Source: an uncultured Paraprevotella sp. (GTDB lineage Bacteria > Bacteroidota > Bacteroidia > Bacteroidales > Bacteroidaceae). From it: a stretch of 64,000 bases of DNA. Below, in pieces: positions 8,839 through 17,700 of this stretch (position 1 is its first letter; each line of letters begins with the position of its first letter). Made by a program: the position numbers and the translations under genes. The notes under the pieces are model-generated. The model was not told the DNA's origin. It worked only from the letters and a program-made list of their open reading frames with translations, and ran no database searches. The stretch lies in contig CAJUGV010000010.1 of assembly GCA_910586505.1 (NCBI GenBank), forward strand, positions 15,587 to 79,586, written 5' to 3'.

Positions 8839-10122
8839 TTAATCGGTAGCCGTATCTACCTCAATATTCTCACCGGAAACCCATCCGGTCAGCTTAGTCT
8901 CCAGTTCAATCTTAGACAGTCCGTACAACTTCACCGTCACTTTATATGAAGTGCCCGGAAGAGCCGCTGCTTTAGTGGGCTGCTCAAAGTCGCTCGTACG
9001 TTCTACAATACTGATAGTACCTTCGCTCACAAACGTATTGGTCCGCCCGCCGTCAAGGGGTTGGGAGGTCGTAACATGCACTTTGTACTCTTCACTGTAA
9101 GGAGCCACCATCAAGGCCTCACCCACCGGAATAACCACCTGCCCGTTGGCATCCTTATCAGCATCCCATGCCAATGTTACCGGAGTCATGTCCTCCAATT
9201 CCGTAAGATACTGAGGATTTCCGCCCGCAGACGGACGTTGTTTCAGCACCATTTCTACCGGTTCTATATTTTCATCCCAAACGATCTTACCTGCCGTACC
9301 CGGATTTGAATTGGGATGCCAGGCAACAATCATACGGCCCTTACTTTTCGATACCACGGCTATCTTCTTAACTTCCAATCCGTCTGCCGACTCATCCCCC
9401 GCTTTAACTTCAAACGTGAAACGTGTCAACAAATGTTCCATCTTGATCTGCGGGATAAGACCGGCACGTGCAGACTTTGCTGAATAAGCGTCGGGCGATG
9501 CCTGGGGATCGGCCTGTCCTACCATCAGGTCCTGCGAACCGTCTATCTCAAAGTTAACGGACTTCTGTAACAAGATTTCGCCACTTGCTCCCACTTCATT
9601 GCTTATCACAGGTCTGTTCTGTGCATCAAGGTCCACTGTTGCATCATCTATCCGATAAGCAAAGAAATCATGACGTGAGGCATCCGGTGCATAGTATTTG
9701 GAATCCGGCCATTGGACCTTAGCCACCGTAGGGTCTTCAGCATCTTTCGCACTTGTAATACGAATAGGCTCGTTATCAAAGTTAGCCACGTCTTTCCTGA
9801 CCCCGCTCTCATTCACATTAGGCCATGTAGAAACCTCCAATACATCTTTACCGTCTTTGTTTTTCTTCATGTACATGTTAAAGTAAAGTGTCTCCCCACG
9901 CCAGATATTATTGGCAGCGTCATCCACCATTCCTCCAACCGTACCCATACCACGCGTTACGATACTCACCGGAGTCTTCATATTCAGTTCAATAGGCATC
10001 AACCCATTGTCTGTAGAACCACTTCCGGCCCCCGACGGTACCGCATCATCATTCGAACAAGCACTCAGCAGGCCCATCACCAAAGCTGAAGCAAAAAACT
10101 TTTTTTTCATACTCTTTTCCAT
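8839..10122 (-). CDS. Fimbrillin family lipoprotein (second pilin-like subunit)
   Basis: This 427-residue protein has a lipobox LLSAC (Cys22) and an N-terminal strand leading into PVSIVTRGMG, where Arg57 matches the position of protease maturation in FimA/Mfa1-type pilins. The domain-1 signature KMEHLLTRFTFEVKAG and the C-terminal GTSYKVTVKLYGLSKIELETKLTGW complete the fimbrillin pattern. It shares the SIVTRG element with the neighbouring 435-residue fimbrillin, which supports a common processing step. Which of the three genes encodes the main shaft pilin cannot be decided from sequence. It starts 40 bases after the previous gene. Confidence 0.87.
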   Translation of the reverse strand: MEKSMKKKFFASALVMGLLSACSNDDAVPSGAGSGSTDNGLMPIELNMKTPVSIVTRGMGTVGGMVDDAANNIWRGETLYFNMYMKKNKDGKDVLEVSTWPNVNESGVRKDVANFDNEPIRITSAKDAEDPTVAKVQWPDSKYYAPDASRHDFFAYRIDDATVDLDAQNRPVISNEVGASGEILLQKSVNFEIDGSQDLMVGQADPQASPDAYSAKSARAGLIPQIKMEHLLTRFTFEVKAGDESADGLEVKKIAVVSKSKGRMIVAWHPNSNPGTAGKIVWDENIEPVEMVLKQRPSAGGNPQYLTELEDMTPVTLAWDADKDANGQVVIPVGEALMVAPYSEEYKVHVTTSQPLDGGRTNTFVSEGTISIVERTSDFEQPTKAAALPGTSYKVTVKLYGLSKIELETKLTGWVSGENIEVDTATD

Positions 10123-10162
10123 TAAAAGTAAAACAACTAATATGCTATAACGATATATAGTC

Positions 10163-11470
10163 TTAAAAATCTTCTCCTTTATCTACATCCAAGCTGCCGC
10201 CCGCATTCCATGACAAACCGGAATTATCTATTTCAAGCCCGATGGACTGCATGCCATAGACGCTCAGCGTCACTTCATAGACATGATTGGCCTCAAAATA
10301 GCGGCCGGCTTCCGCAAAACCTACATCACTGTACGTAGCGGTAAAAACAGCATCCGGATAATCCGTCATCTTGTATTTGATATAAATACTGTAACTCTCA
10401 TCGGGCGGAAGCAATATCTCCCCCAAATCCTCACTTTGATTATAGCCAACCGAACGCAAAGGTTCAAACCGACATTTATTCAGATCGAAAGTGGCGCCAA
10501 ACTCGTCTTTAGGCGTTTGTTCCGTGGCCACGTATATAATATTCCGATCGGAATTCCACTCCACACCAATTTGGGGCTGTTCCGCATCCTCGCTCCACGA
10601 CCATCCCCCACCCCAGTCGCGTGCCACCGTGAAAATCCCCCTATAACGGGCTTTCACACCTATGGCCATCACCTTAATCTTATCCGAGTTCTCCGGCGAA
10701 AGTCCTTTCACCTGAAATTTCAGCCTTGCCATCTCATGTCTCAAATAAAAACGGGGATGTATCTGACGGTGCCCCGCACGCGCACTATAAATCAACCGTT
10801 GCCAGTTGTTCCATAAATACCGCGACTCGTCGTTATCCCCCACATTCTCCAGATTCTCTTCCGTGGCATGTGCATAGCCGGATATAATATCCTGCGTACC
10901 GTCCACTTCAATATCACAATAGACACGCGTGGACTCCGCAACCCATCCATGTTGCTCCGCATTATCGATATGGTACAGGAAAAAGTTAAACATGTAGTCC
11001 GGATAGGAAACGGAATAATAGGGCTGGTATTCCTCACCCGTATTCTCAGGCACCCATTCAAGGGTAGGTTCCGGCGCTCCATTTATCCTCGCCTTACGAT
11101 TTTTTACCAGACAGTAAGGAATACGACCGTCGTCGTTATGCGTAAGAAAGTTTACTTCCTCACTGGCATAGTTCACATTCCCCGAAAACTCATGGTTTCG
11201 GGCCAGAAATGCATATATATAGAAGTCGGCCACCCGCCAACGATCACGGTTCTCCTCTTCGCTCCAGTCGTCGAACGGCCCGTGGCCACGTGTAACAATA
11301 CTGAACGCAGGGTCCGTAGCCGAAAGTTTAATAGGAACACGATCTGCCGTAACCTCCGGATTAGGATTGTCTTCATCTATCACCGGTGCATACAGTCCGG
11401 GGTAGGATTTGTTGCAGGCCGCTAACACGAAGACCAAACAACCCATTACATATTTTCTCATTCTATCCAT
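10163..11470 (-). CDS. Fimbrillin family lipoprotein (first pilin-like subunit)
   Basis: This 435-residue protein has a lipobox VLAAC (Cys19; Met4 is an alternative start). After a linker comes FSIVTRGHG with Arg61 as likely maturation site, then a first domain with FYLRHEMARLKFQVKG and a second domain ending in HVYEVTLSVYGMQSIGLEI. This is the family pattern of type V pilins. It follows the anchor gene by 9 bases. It is rich in Trp, Tyr and Asn compared with the next fimbrillin, so the three subunits are clearly not recent duplicates and probably have different places in the fibre. Confidence 0.85.
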   Translation of the reverse strand: MDRMRKYVMGCLVFVLAACNKSYPGLYAPVIDEDNPNPEVTADRVPIKLSATDPAFSIVTRGHGPFDDWSEEENRDRWRVADFYIYAFLARNHEFSGNVNYASEEVNFLTHNDDGRIPYCLVKNRKARINGAPEPTLEWVPENTGEEYQPYYSVSYPDYMFNFFLYHIDNAEQHGWVAESTRVYCDIEVDGTQDIISGYAHATEENLENVGDNDESRYLWNNWQRLIYSARAGHRQIHPRFYLRHEMARLKFQVKGLSPENSDKIKVMAIGVKARYRGIFTVARDWGGGWSWSEDAEQPQIGVEWNSDRNIIYVATEQTPKDEFGATFDLNKCRFEPLRSVGYNQSEDLGEILLPPDESYSIYIKYKMTDYPDAVFTATYSDVGFAEAGRYFEANHVYEVTLSVYGMQSIGLEIDNSGLSWNAGGSLDVDKGEDF

Positions 11471-11479
11471 TTTTCCTTA

Positions 11480-12712
11480 TTATATGTCCAAGTCCACCTT
11501 ATCTCCCTCGAACCACCTGTCAAGCCCGGTACTCCCGCTTCCCCCTACAAGCACCTTTTCCTTGCTCAGGCGAAGTACCGTACCGATCTTCAACACAGCA
11601 GAAGTACAAGTCCGACTATATTTCCCGTGTTCCTCTTCCCATTCCAGCAGTTTGGTCTCGGTCAAAGTATTGAACAGGTTGATACCTGCGTAGAATATCT
11701 TCTGAAACATCTTGGAGGGCATCACATCCGTTGCTTCCGAGGTGACGTGGCAATACACGGCCAACTGCAAGATACCCGGCCCTGTCTGCATCAGGTCGTT
11801 CACACTTCGCACGATACCAGTCGCATCAACCGCCCCACTGCACGTAAGCATCTCCGCATGAAGACTGTCTTCACGGCTGTCCAACGCGGGATAGCCTAGC
11901 TTGAACAGCATTTTATAGCTTTTCTCCGGATTGAGCAAACCGGTAAACAGTTCCATGGATCCGGGAACTCCGGAGATTTCTCCGGTGATGCTGTCCACCA
12001 CAATCCCGCTCTCTTTCTCCAGACCGAAGACGAACTCCACGTGCTGCGTCACGGCCTGCGGTTTAAAATCCACCCTCACGCGCGCGCCATCGTCCGCCAC
12101 CACCGGCACGTCTATGTAGTCGGCAGCGGCCATATAAACGGGTTTCATGCCACCGGCCACATAATCGGAGTAAGTGTTATGCGTCTTCCATGAACCGAAC
12201 ACACTTACCAACGAAGCATCATACACAGGAACAGGTTTATACGTCATAATCAGACTTTCCATATCTGATGATACGTTTTTTTCTTCCGCGTCCGCATTCT
12301 CCTCCTCATCCTCATGTCTGACGATCAATTCACTGTCACTTGTATAGCTCACAAACTTATAGTTGCCCGGACGAACCCAAAGGCAATCTCCGGACGAGTT
12401 GCTTATATCACCCTCCTCGTCAATCCTGTCCGGTTCTCTTTTCCGCTCTTCCTGAGGGGAAAGCATAACCCCGTGATTGTCATTTTCACGGGCTGTAATC
12501 CGAAACTTATAAAGCATTACATTGACTGGACGTACCGCCAGCACACTCATGCTGTCGGTTCTCAAAGTTTCGTCCACCCCGCCCCAATCATAACGGAAGT
12601 CCAGAAAAGTCCGGTGAGGATGCTGATCGGACATGCACAAGTCTATCTCCGTACAACCGGCTGCCAGTAAAGGCAAAATCATGAGCCAACTGGATATTCC
12701 TGACTTACTCAT
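11480..12712 (-). CDS. Mfa2/FimB-type fimbrial anchor lipoprotein
   Basis: The start at 12712 gives 410 residues opening with a lipoprotein signal, MSKSGISSWLMILPLLAAGC (Cys20). The reading frame stays open upstream to 12937, but that extension lies inside the preceding gene and lacks a signal. Content fits the Mfa2/FimB family that caps and anchors type V pili: HRTFLDFRYDWGG soon after the lipid Cys, VNVMLYKF, GNYKFVSYTSDSEL and repeated immunoglobulin-like strands. The start overlaps the stop of the DUF3575 gene by 8 bases, which suggests translational coupling, and the first fimbrillin follows by 9 bases. Anchors of this family limit fibre length and hold it to the outer membrane. Confidence 0.82.
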   Translation of the reverse strand: MSKSGISSWLMILPLLAAGCTEIDLCMSDQHPHRTFLDFRYDWGGVDETLRTDSMSVLAVRPVNVMLYKFRITARENDNHGVMLSPQEERKREPDRIDEEGDISNSSGDCLWVRPGNYKFVSYTSDSELIVRHEDEEENADAEEKNVSSDMESLIMTYKPVPVYDASLVSVFGSWKTHNTYSDYVAGGMKPVYMAAADYIDVPVVADDGARVRVDFKPQAVTQHVEFVFGLEKESGIVVDSITGEISGVPGSMELFTGLLNPEKSYKMLFKLGYPALDSREDSLHAEMLTCSGAVDATGIVRSVNDLMQTGPGILQLAVYCHVTSEATDVMPSKMFQKIFYAGINLFNTLTETKLLEWEEEHGKYSRTCTSAVLKIGTVLRLSKEKVLVGGSGSTGLDRWFEGDKVDLDI

Positions 12713-14006
12713 CGTCGCGACCCTCCTTTCCTGCCGTTTCATTTCTTCTACGTTTATCTCCGCCACCGATAGCCTTGCCTTGTCTCCCATCTGCGGCTTT
12801 CGACTTCTTTCGTTCTTCCTTCTCTTTCTTTTTGCGCGCTTTGGCTTCCGCTTTAAGTTTATTCCGCTCACCCGTTTCCTTGTTTTTAGCTTTACCGGAC
12901 TTCTTATCGGGCAAAATGTCGGACAGACGAACCGCACGTTTTTCCTGTTTTATATCGCCGGGCTCAATCGTTCCGAGCACTTTCCTCAACGAATCGGCTT
13001 TTAAACGGTCCTCCCTCAAAGAGTCCCGCTTATGTTTCTCTATACCGCGAATCACCTCGCGGGCTTTCCAGGTTGAATCCCGCAGTTCCCAATTGCGTGC
13101 ACGTTTGTCTTCCCTTCGTTTTCTTCGGGGCAGATATACGGAATCCTCCCATATGGCATAGCGTTCTGCTCCGCCCTGCACCTTATATTTAATGGATTTA
13201 AAACGGAACACAAGCCCTACATGGATATCCTGCACCACGGGATACGGCAGAAAATGACGCGCTTTCGTTTCTTCATACACATGGCATCCGGTCTCTTCCT
13301 CATAGCGAAACTCGTCATAAGCCATCATCTTGGCTCCTACCGAAAGTCCCAAATCAAGGTCGATGCTATGCCCGTTACGCAAAAAGTACAAAGGCGTGCT
13401 CCATCCGCCGGAGAATCCGAAATTATAACTGTCTCCCTGTATGCCCTTACGCCCCCAAGCATAAGTAAACTTCTCATACCCCGCATAGATACCGGCATAA
13501 TACGCCCTGTAAGTGCGCGGTGTTTCAAAGGTTCGTCCCGATACGACATTACGCCGGAACATGGCAAATCCCCAACGGGGCAAGGAGACTGTCGTATCGC
13601 GTGCCACCGTCCCGCTCTTACGGCGCTCATTCGTACTCGTATATCGCGAGAAACGGCGGAATCTGTGCCCTTCCCACAACCCGCCGGTTCGCCAATACTT
13701 ACGTGCCTCTACCGAAGCGCCTGCCACATTATATATATAGCGCGGAGCGATTGTGTGATCAGTATTCCAGTTCCACTTTCCGGTCAACAACAATGAATAA
13801 TGTGAACGCGGTGTGCCGGTGAAATTCAATTCCACACCGACATTGGGAGTCAGCAGCAGCCAATCGGAAGCATTGGTATGAAAAGAGAAACGTTTAAAAA
13901 AAGACAACGTATCACCTTTCGCCTCCGATATATCTTCCGCACGACTGCCCGCACAGACCGTCCCACAGCAACACAGCAAGAATAATATCTTAATAGTTCT
14001 AGGCAT
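12705..14006 (-). CDS. DUF3575 protein with long Lys/Arg-rich tail, first gene of fimbrial operon
   Basis: This 433-residue protein has an N-terminal signal (IKILFLLCCCGTVCAGSRAED). Residues about 35-290 form the DUF3575 barrel: HTNASDWLLLTPNVGVELNF, LLLTGKWNWN, ASVEARKYWRTG, FTYAWGRKGIQGDSYNFGFS and IHVGLVFRFKSIKYKV. From about residue 295 to the end the sequence changes sharply into a charged tail dominated by Lys, Arg, Glu and Asp (KAEAKARKKKEKEERKKSK), probably helical or disordered. A barrel followed by a polybasic tail is unusual; if the barrel is in the outer membrane the tail most likely sits in the periplasm. A TAACTTTG box lies 75 bases upstream. Confidence 0.8.
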   Translation of the reverse strand: MPRTIKILFLLCCCGTVCAGSRAEDISEAKGDTLSFFKRFSFHTNASDWLLLTPNVGVELNFTGTPRSHYSLLLTGKWNWNTDHTIAPRYIYNVAGASVEARKYWRTGGLWEGHRFRRFSRYTSTNERRKSGTVARDTTVSLPRWGFAMFRRNVVSGRTFETPRTYRAYYAGIYAGYEKFTYAWGRKGIQGDSYNFGFSGGWSTPLYFLRNGHSIDLDLGLSVGAKMMAYDEFRYEEETGCHVYEETKARHFLPYPVVQDIHVGLVFRFKSIKYKVQGGAERYAIWEDSVYLPRRKRREDKRARNWELRDSTWKAREVIRGIEKHKRDSLREDRLKADSLRKVLGTIEPGDIKQEKRAVRLSDILPDKKSGKAKNKETGERNKLKAEAKARKKKEKEERKKSKAADGRQGKAIGGGDKRRRNETAGKEGRDDE

Positions 14007-14080
14007 TTACGACTGATTTCCAATATGCACTTCGAATTCCCGAAAGAATCTATCAGTACATACATTCAAATATCCGCCCA

Positions 14081-14101
14081 CAAAGTTAGCTTATCCATAA
14101 G
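14081..14101 (-). promoter_or_regulatory. Fimbrial operon promoter (-7 box) with adjoining palindrome
   Basis: On the reverse strand TAACTTTG (14081-14088) fits the Bacteroides -7 consensus TAnnTTTG, about 75 bases before the first fimbrial gene. No TTTG is seen 19-21 bases upstream. Instead CTTATCCATAAG (14090-14101), a 5-base inverted repeat with a 2-base centre, sits against the -7 box. The missing -33 element suggests dependence on an activator. Confidence 0.55.
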
Positions 14102-14120
14102 TTAAAATATCATACGAATA

Positions 14121-14159
14121 TAGACGGATCCGCCACACCATGTAGACAGATCCGCTACA
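14121..14159. repeat. 17-base direct repeat at 22-base period upstream of fimbrial promoter
   Basis: Two copies of TAGACrGATCCGCyACA lie at 14121-14137 and 14143-14159, with 15 of 17 positions identical and a 22-base period, which is two helical turns. The second copy overlaps the stop codon of the HTH gene (14155-14157). Placement about 47-85 bases upstream of the inferred start fits an activator site. Confidence 0.6.
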
Positions 14160-14373
14160 GCTTGCCATCATCAACAAGCCCGTTCGTGTAATATTTAAAG
14201 AAATCATGCGAAAGAACCACAGATATGCGGTAAAGCAATAACGTGTCAATGCTCTCCTTGCGAAAAATCTTGTACACATTGGTGCGGTCGCAATAGAGTT
14301 CCATTGCGAGCCAGGAAACCGTGCGACGCTGACGACGCAGTTCCTCCTCAATAAGATGCCCAATATGTACCAT
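14155..14373 (-). CDS. Small helix-turn-helix protein (XRE-like)
   Basis: The chosen ATG at 14373 gives 72 residues (MVHIGHLIEEELRRQRR...). The frame is open for 21 more codons upstream, but those encode an unlikely Trp/Phe-rich leader. The core RRTVSWLAMELYCDRTNVYKI reads as a helix-turn-helix in which WLAMELYCDRTNVY spans the turn and recognition helix, followed by KESIDTLLLYRISVVLSHDFF, as in short XRE/Cro-type regulators of Bacteroides. It is codirectional with and 148 bases upstream of the fimbrial operon. It could control that operon, but this is inferred from position only. It has its own promoter and a long leader. Confidence 0.75.
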   Translation of the reverse strand: MVHIGHLIEEELRRQRRTVSWLAMELYCDRTNVYKIFRKESIDTLLLYRISVVLSHDFFKYYTNGLVDDGKL

Positions 14374-14638
14374 AAAAAACAAAAGCGCAAACCATCCGAT
14401 ACTCACGACTCTACCTCGGTACCGCCAAGTAACCATGTCCAGTCATAAGTATGGATGGTTCACGCCCAAATGGACGCGAACCTTCCCTTACTTATTCTCC
14501 GGACTGTAATTTTGGCGGTTTCAGGTAGAGAGAATAAGAGCTAAAAGCTCGTTTTCACAAAAGCTGAATGGAATCGCTATCCCACTTTTATATTTCCTTT
14601 TTATCGTCATCCGGACGGAACATCCCCGACCGGATTTT
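14374..14638 (-). promoter_or_regulatory. Long structured 5' leader of the HTH gene
   Basis: Between the promoter at 14639-14669 and the HTH start at 14373 lie about 257 transcribed bases without an ORF. On the reverse strand they contain several short stems: ATCCGG/CCGGAT (14609-14614 with 14630-14635), GAGCT/AGCTC (14538-14550) and GGTTC/GAACC (14457-14461 with 14478-14482, extended by a CG pair). This spacing suggests a folded leader or a separate small RNA rather than ordinary spacer. No known riboswitch class was recognised. Confidence 0.45.
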
Positions 14639-14669
14639 CAAAGATACGAAGATTACTGCAAAAAACAAA
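14639..14669 (-). promoter_or_regulatory. Bacteroides-type promoter for the HTH gene
   Basis: On the reverse strand TTTG (14666-14669), 19 bases and TATCTTTG (14639-14646) match the Bacteroides -33/-7 consensus exactly. It lies 67 bases upstream of the mfd stop position in sequence order and points leftward toward the HTH gene. Confidence 0.72.
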
Positions 14670-14705
14670 ATCGAAAGTCCTGCACCCCGACGCGGATCAC
14701 ACCCG

Positions 14706-17700
14706 TCACACAGCCTGCATTTCCGAAATTTGTTTCAATATCGACACGGCTTCTTTCACCGAAGGCACTTCCCGGATCACCATCGAACGGCGTCCTTTAG
14801 ACTCGCGCAGATTACTGCGATGGACGTTCATGGTAGCATATGCGATGCACTGGCCGAAAACCTTGCTCTCAAAATAAGCGCTATTCTCATTCTTTACAAA
14901 GTAAAATACCATGCGGCCGGCCTTAAGGAATATCTTTTCCACACCGAGTCCCTTACCCAAACGGCGAAGGGCTACTGCACGAATCAGTTCTTCACCCTCC
15001 TCGGGAATCTCACCGAAACGATCCTTCATCCGGTTACGGAAAGCCTCCACATCCTCATCTCGTTCCAGACCGTCCAATTCCCGGTAAAGCAGCATACGTT
15101 CACTGCTTCCGGGCACATAGTTATCAGGAAAGAACATCTGCAGGTCGCTCTCCAGCATACATTCATCCACAAAATCCTCTCCTCCCAGTTCATTGCCTCT
15201 TCGCATCTCATCGGCATACAAATCGTTGAACTCGTCATTCTTCAATTCCTTCACAGCCTCAGACAATATTTTCTGATAGGTCTCATACCCCAGGTCGGCA
15301 ATGAAACCGCTCTGTTCAGCTCCGAGCAGGTTGCCGGCTCCACGGATATCCAGATCCTGCATGGCGATATGTATTCCCGAACCCAAGTCGCTGAAATTTT
15401 CAATGGCCTGCAATCGGCGGCGTGCTTCGGGAGGAAGCGAAGCAAGCGGTGGCGCCATCAGGTAGCAGAACGCTTTCTTGTTGCTGCGCCCCACGCGCCC
15501 TCTCATCTGATGCAAGTCGCTCAGCCCGAATTGCTGTGCGTTATTGATGATGATTGTATTGGCATTAGGGATATCTATGCCGCTTTCTATAATTGTCGTG
15601 GATATCAGTACATCATAATCATAATTGACAAAACCGAGAATAATCTTCTCCAATTCCTCCGGCGACATCTGACCGTGCCCCACACATACGCGGGCATCCG
15701 GCACATGCTTGCGAAGCAACGCCTCCAAATCATACAGACTGCTTATACGATGATTCACAATGAAGACCTGGCCGTTGCGGCTCATTTCGAAATTGACGGC
15801 ATCGGCAATCAGTTCCCCACTGAAAGTATGCACCTCCGTCTGAACTGGATAACGGTTGGGAGGAGGGGTCTGAATGACTGAAAGATCACGCGCTCCCATC
15901 AACGAGAATTGCAACGTGCGGGGTATCGGCGTGGCCGTAAGCGTCAGAGTGTCTACATTCACCTTCATCTGACGCAGTTTCTCTTTCGTGGCCACTCCGA
16001 ACTTCTGCTCCTCATCGATAATCAGCAGACCCAGGTCCTTAAATTTCACCGACTTCCCTATCAGCTTATGTGTCCCTATTATGATATTGATTTGCCCGTC
16101 GGCCAGTTCTTTCAGTATGTCTTTCGTCCGGGACACCCCGCGCGCACGGCTCAGATAGTCCACCTTCACGGGCATATCTTTCAGACGTGAAGAAAAAGTC
16201 TGAAAATGCTGGTAAGCCAGTACTGTGGTAGGCACCAGTACAGCCACCTGCTTGTTGTCGGCACAAGCCTTGAAGGCAGCGCGTATGGCAATCTCGGTTT
16301 TACCGAAGCCCACGTCTCCGCATACCAGCCGGTCCATCGGACGCTCCCGTTCCATATCCGACTTCACTGCCTGCGTGGCTTTCAGTTGATCGGGCGTATC
16401 TTCATAAAGGAAACTGGCTTCCAGTTCGTGCTGCATAAAGCTGTCGGCAGTGAAAGCAAAACCTTTCTCCTGCCTCCTGCGCGAATAAAGTTTGATAAGG
16501 TCGCGCGCAATATCCTTGATCTTGGTCTTCGTCCGCTCTTTCAGGCGGTCCCACGCCCCGGTTCCCAACTTGTTCAAACGCACAGGCTCACCTTCCTTGC
16601 CACGGTACTTGCTCACCTTGTGCAGGGAATGAATGGAGACGAACACCACATCATCATTCTGATAGATTATTTTAATCACCTCCTGCATGGAGTCGCCGTT
16701 AGGAATGCTCACCAATCCCCCGAACCGACCGACTCCATGATCCATATGCACCACGTAATCACCGATATTGAATTCCTGCAGTTCCTTCAGTGAGAGAGCC
16801 ACCTTTCCGCTACGCGCCTTGTCGCTGCGAAGATTATACTTATGGAAACGGTCGAATATCTGGTGGTCTGTAAAGAAACACGCTTTCAGATCTTCATCGG
16901 CAAAACCGGCATGCAGCGTCCGGTTCACAGGCGTAAACTCTATGCCTGATGCCTGTTCGGAAAAGATAGAAGCCAGACGGTCGGTCTGCTTCACCGAATC
17001 GGCTAATATATATAAGGTGTAACCCTGTTCCAGATATTCGCGGAAACTGCGGTTCACCATCTCAAAATTCTTATGAAAGACAGGTTGTGCTTTCAGACGG
17101 AAGCGCACCGTGGCCTGCACCGCAGCAGAAGGCTTTCTCCCGATCTCCACCCTGCGGAAACCCAGCAACCCCTTCATCAAGGCCGCACCGTTGATGAAAA
17201 TTCGGTCAGTTCGCATTTTTTCGCGCAGTTCCGCCTCTTCCATCTCCGAATTTGCCTGTTCGTCAAGAAGGGCTTGGGTGGAAAATCCCTCGGCATATAC
17301 GCGATCTGCCACATCACGCACGAAAAACAAATCTTTCATCACCACCACCGTGCGGGAAGGCAAAAAGTCCGTAAAAGGGACCTTGTCCTGCAACGCTCCC
17401 CCCAACTCGGGCACTATGACAGCCTCCTGCAACCTGTCGCCCGAAAGCTGAGACTGCATGTCGAATACACGGATACTGTCCACCTCATTGCCGAAAAAGT
17501 CCACACGGCACGGCTTCTCCGAAGAATAAGAAAAAACATCGAGAATACTGCCGCGCACGGCAAACTGCCCCGGTTCGTACACATAATCCACCCGTGAAAA
17601 GCCGAAAGAGGCAAGCGTCTCCTCCACAAACACAATATCCACCCGTTCTCCCACGTGCAGTCTAAGCGTCCGTTCCTCCAACTTCTGCCGCGACACGACT

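Noticed and set aside
12713..12937. Extended N-terminus for the Mfa2/FimB-type anchor
   Set aside because: The extra 75 codons lie inside the preceding gene and would bury the lipoprotein signal; the start at 12712 puts the lipobox at residue 20.
14007..14154. Invertible (phase-variable) promoter for fimbriae
   Set aside because: No pair of inverted repeats flanks the promoter and no invertase gene is nearby; only direct repeats and a short palindrome are present.
14568..15881. 437-codon open frame opposite the end of mfd
   Set aside because: Shadow of the mfd reading frame; translation has no recognisable motif and no promoter of its own.
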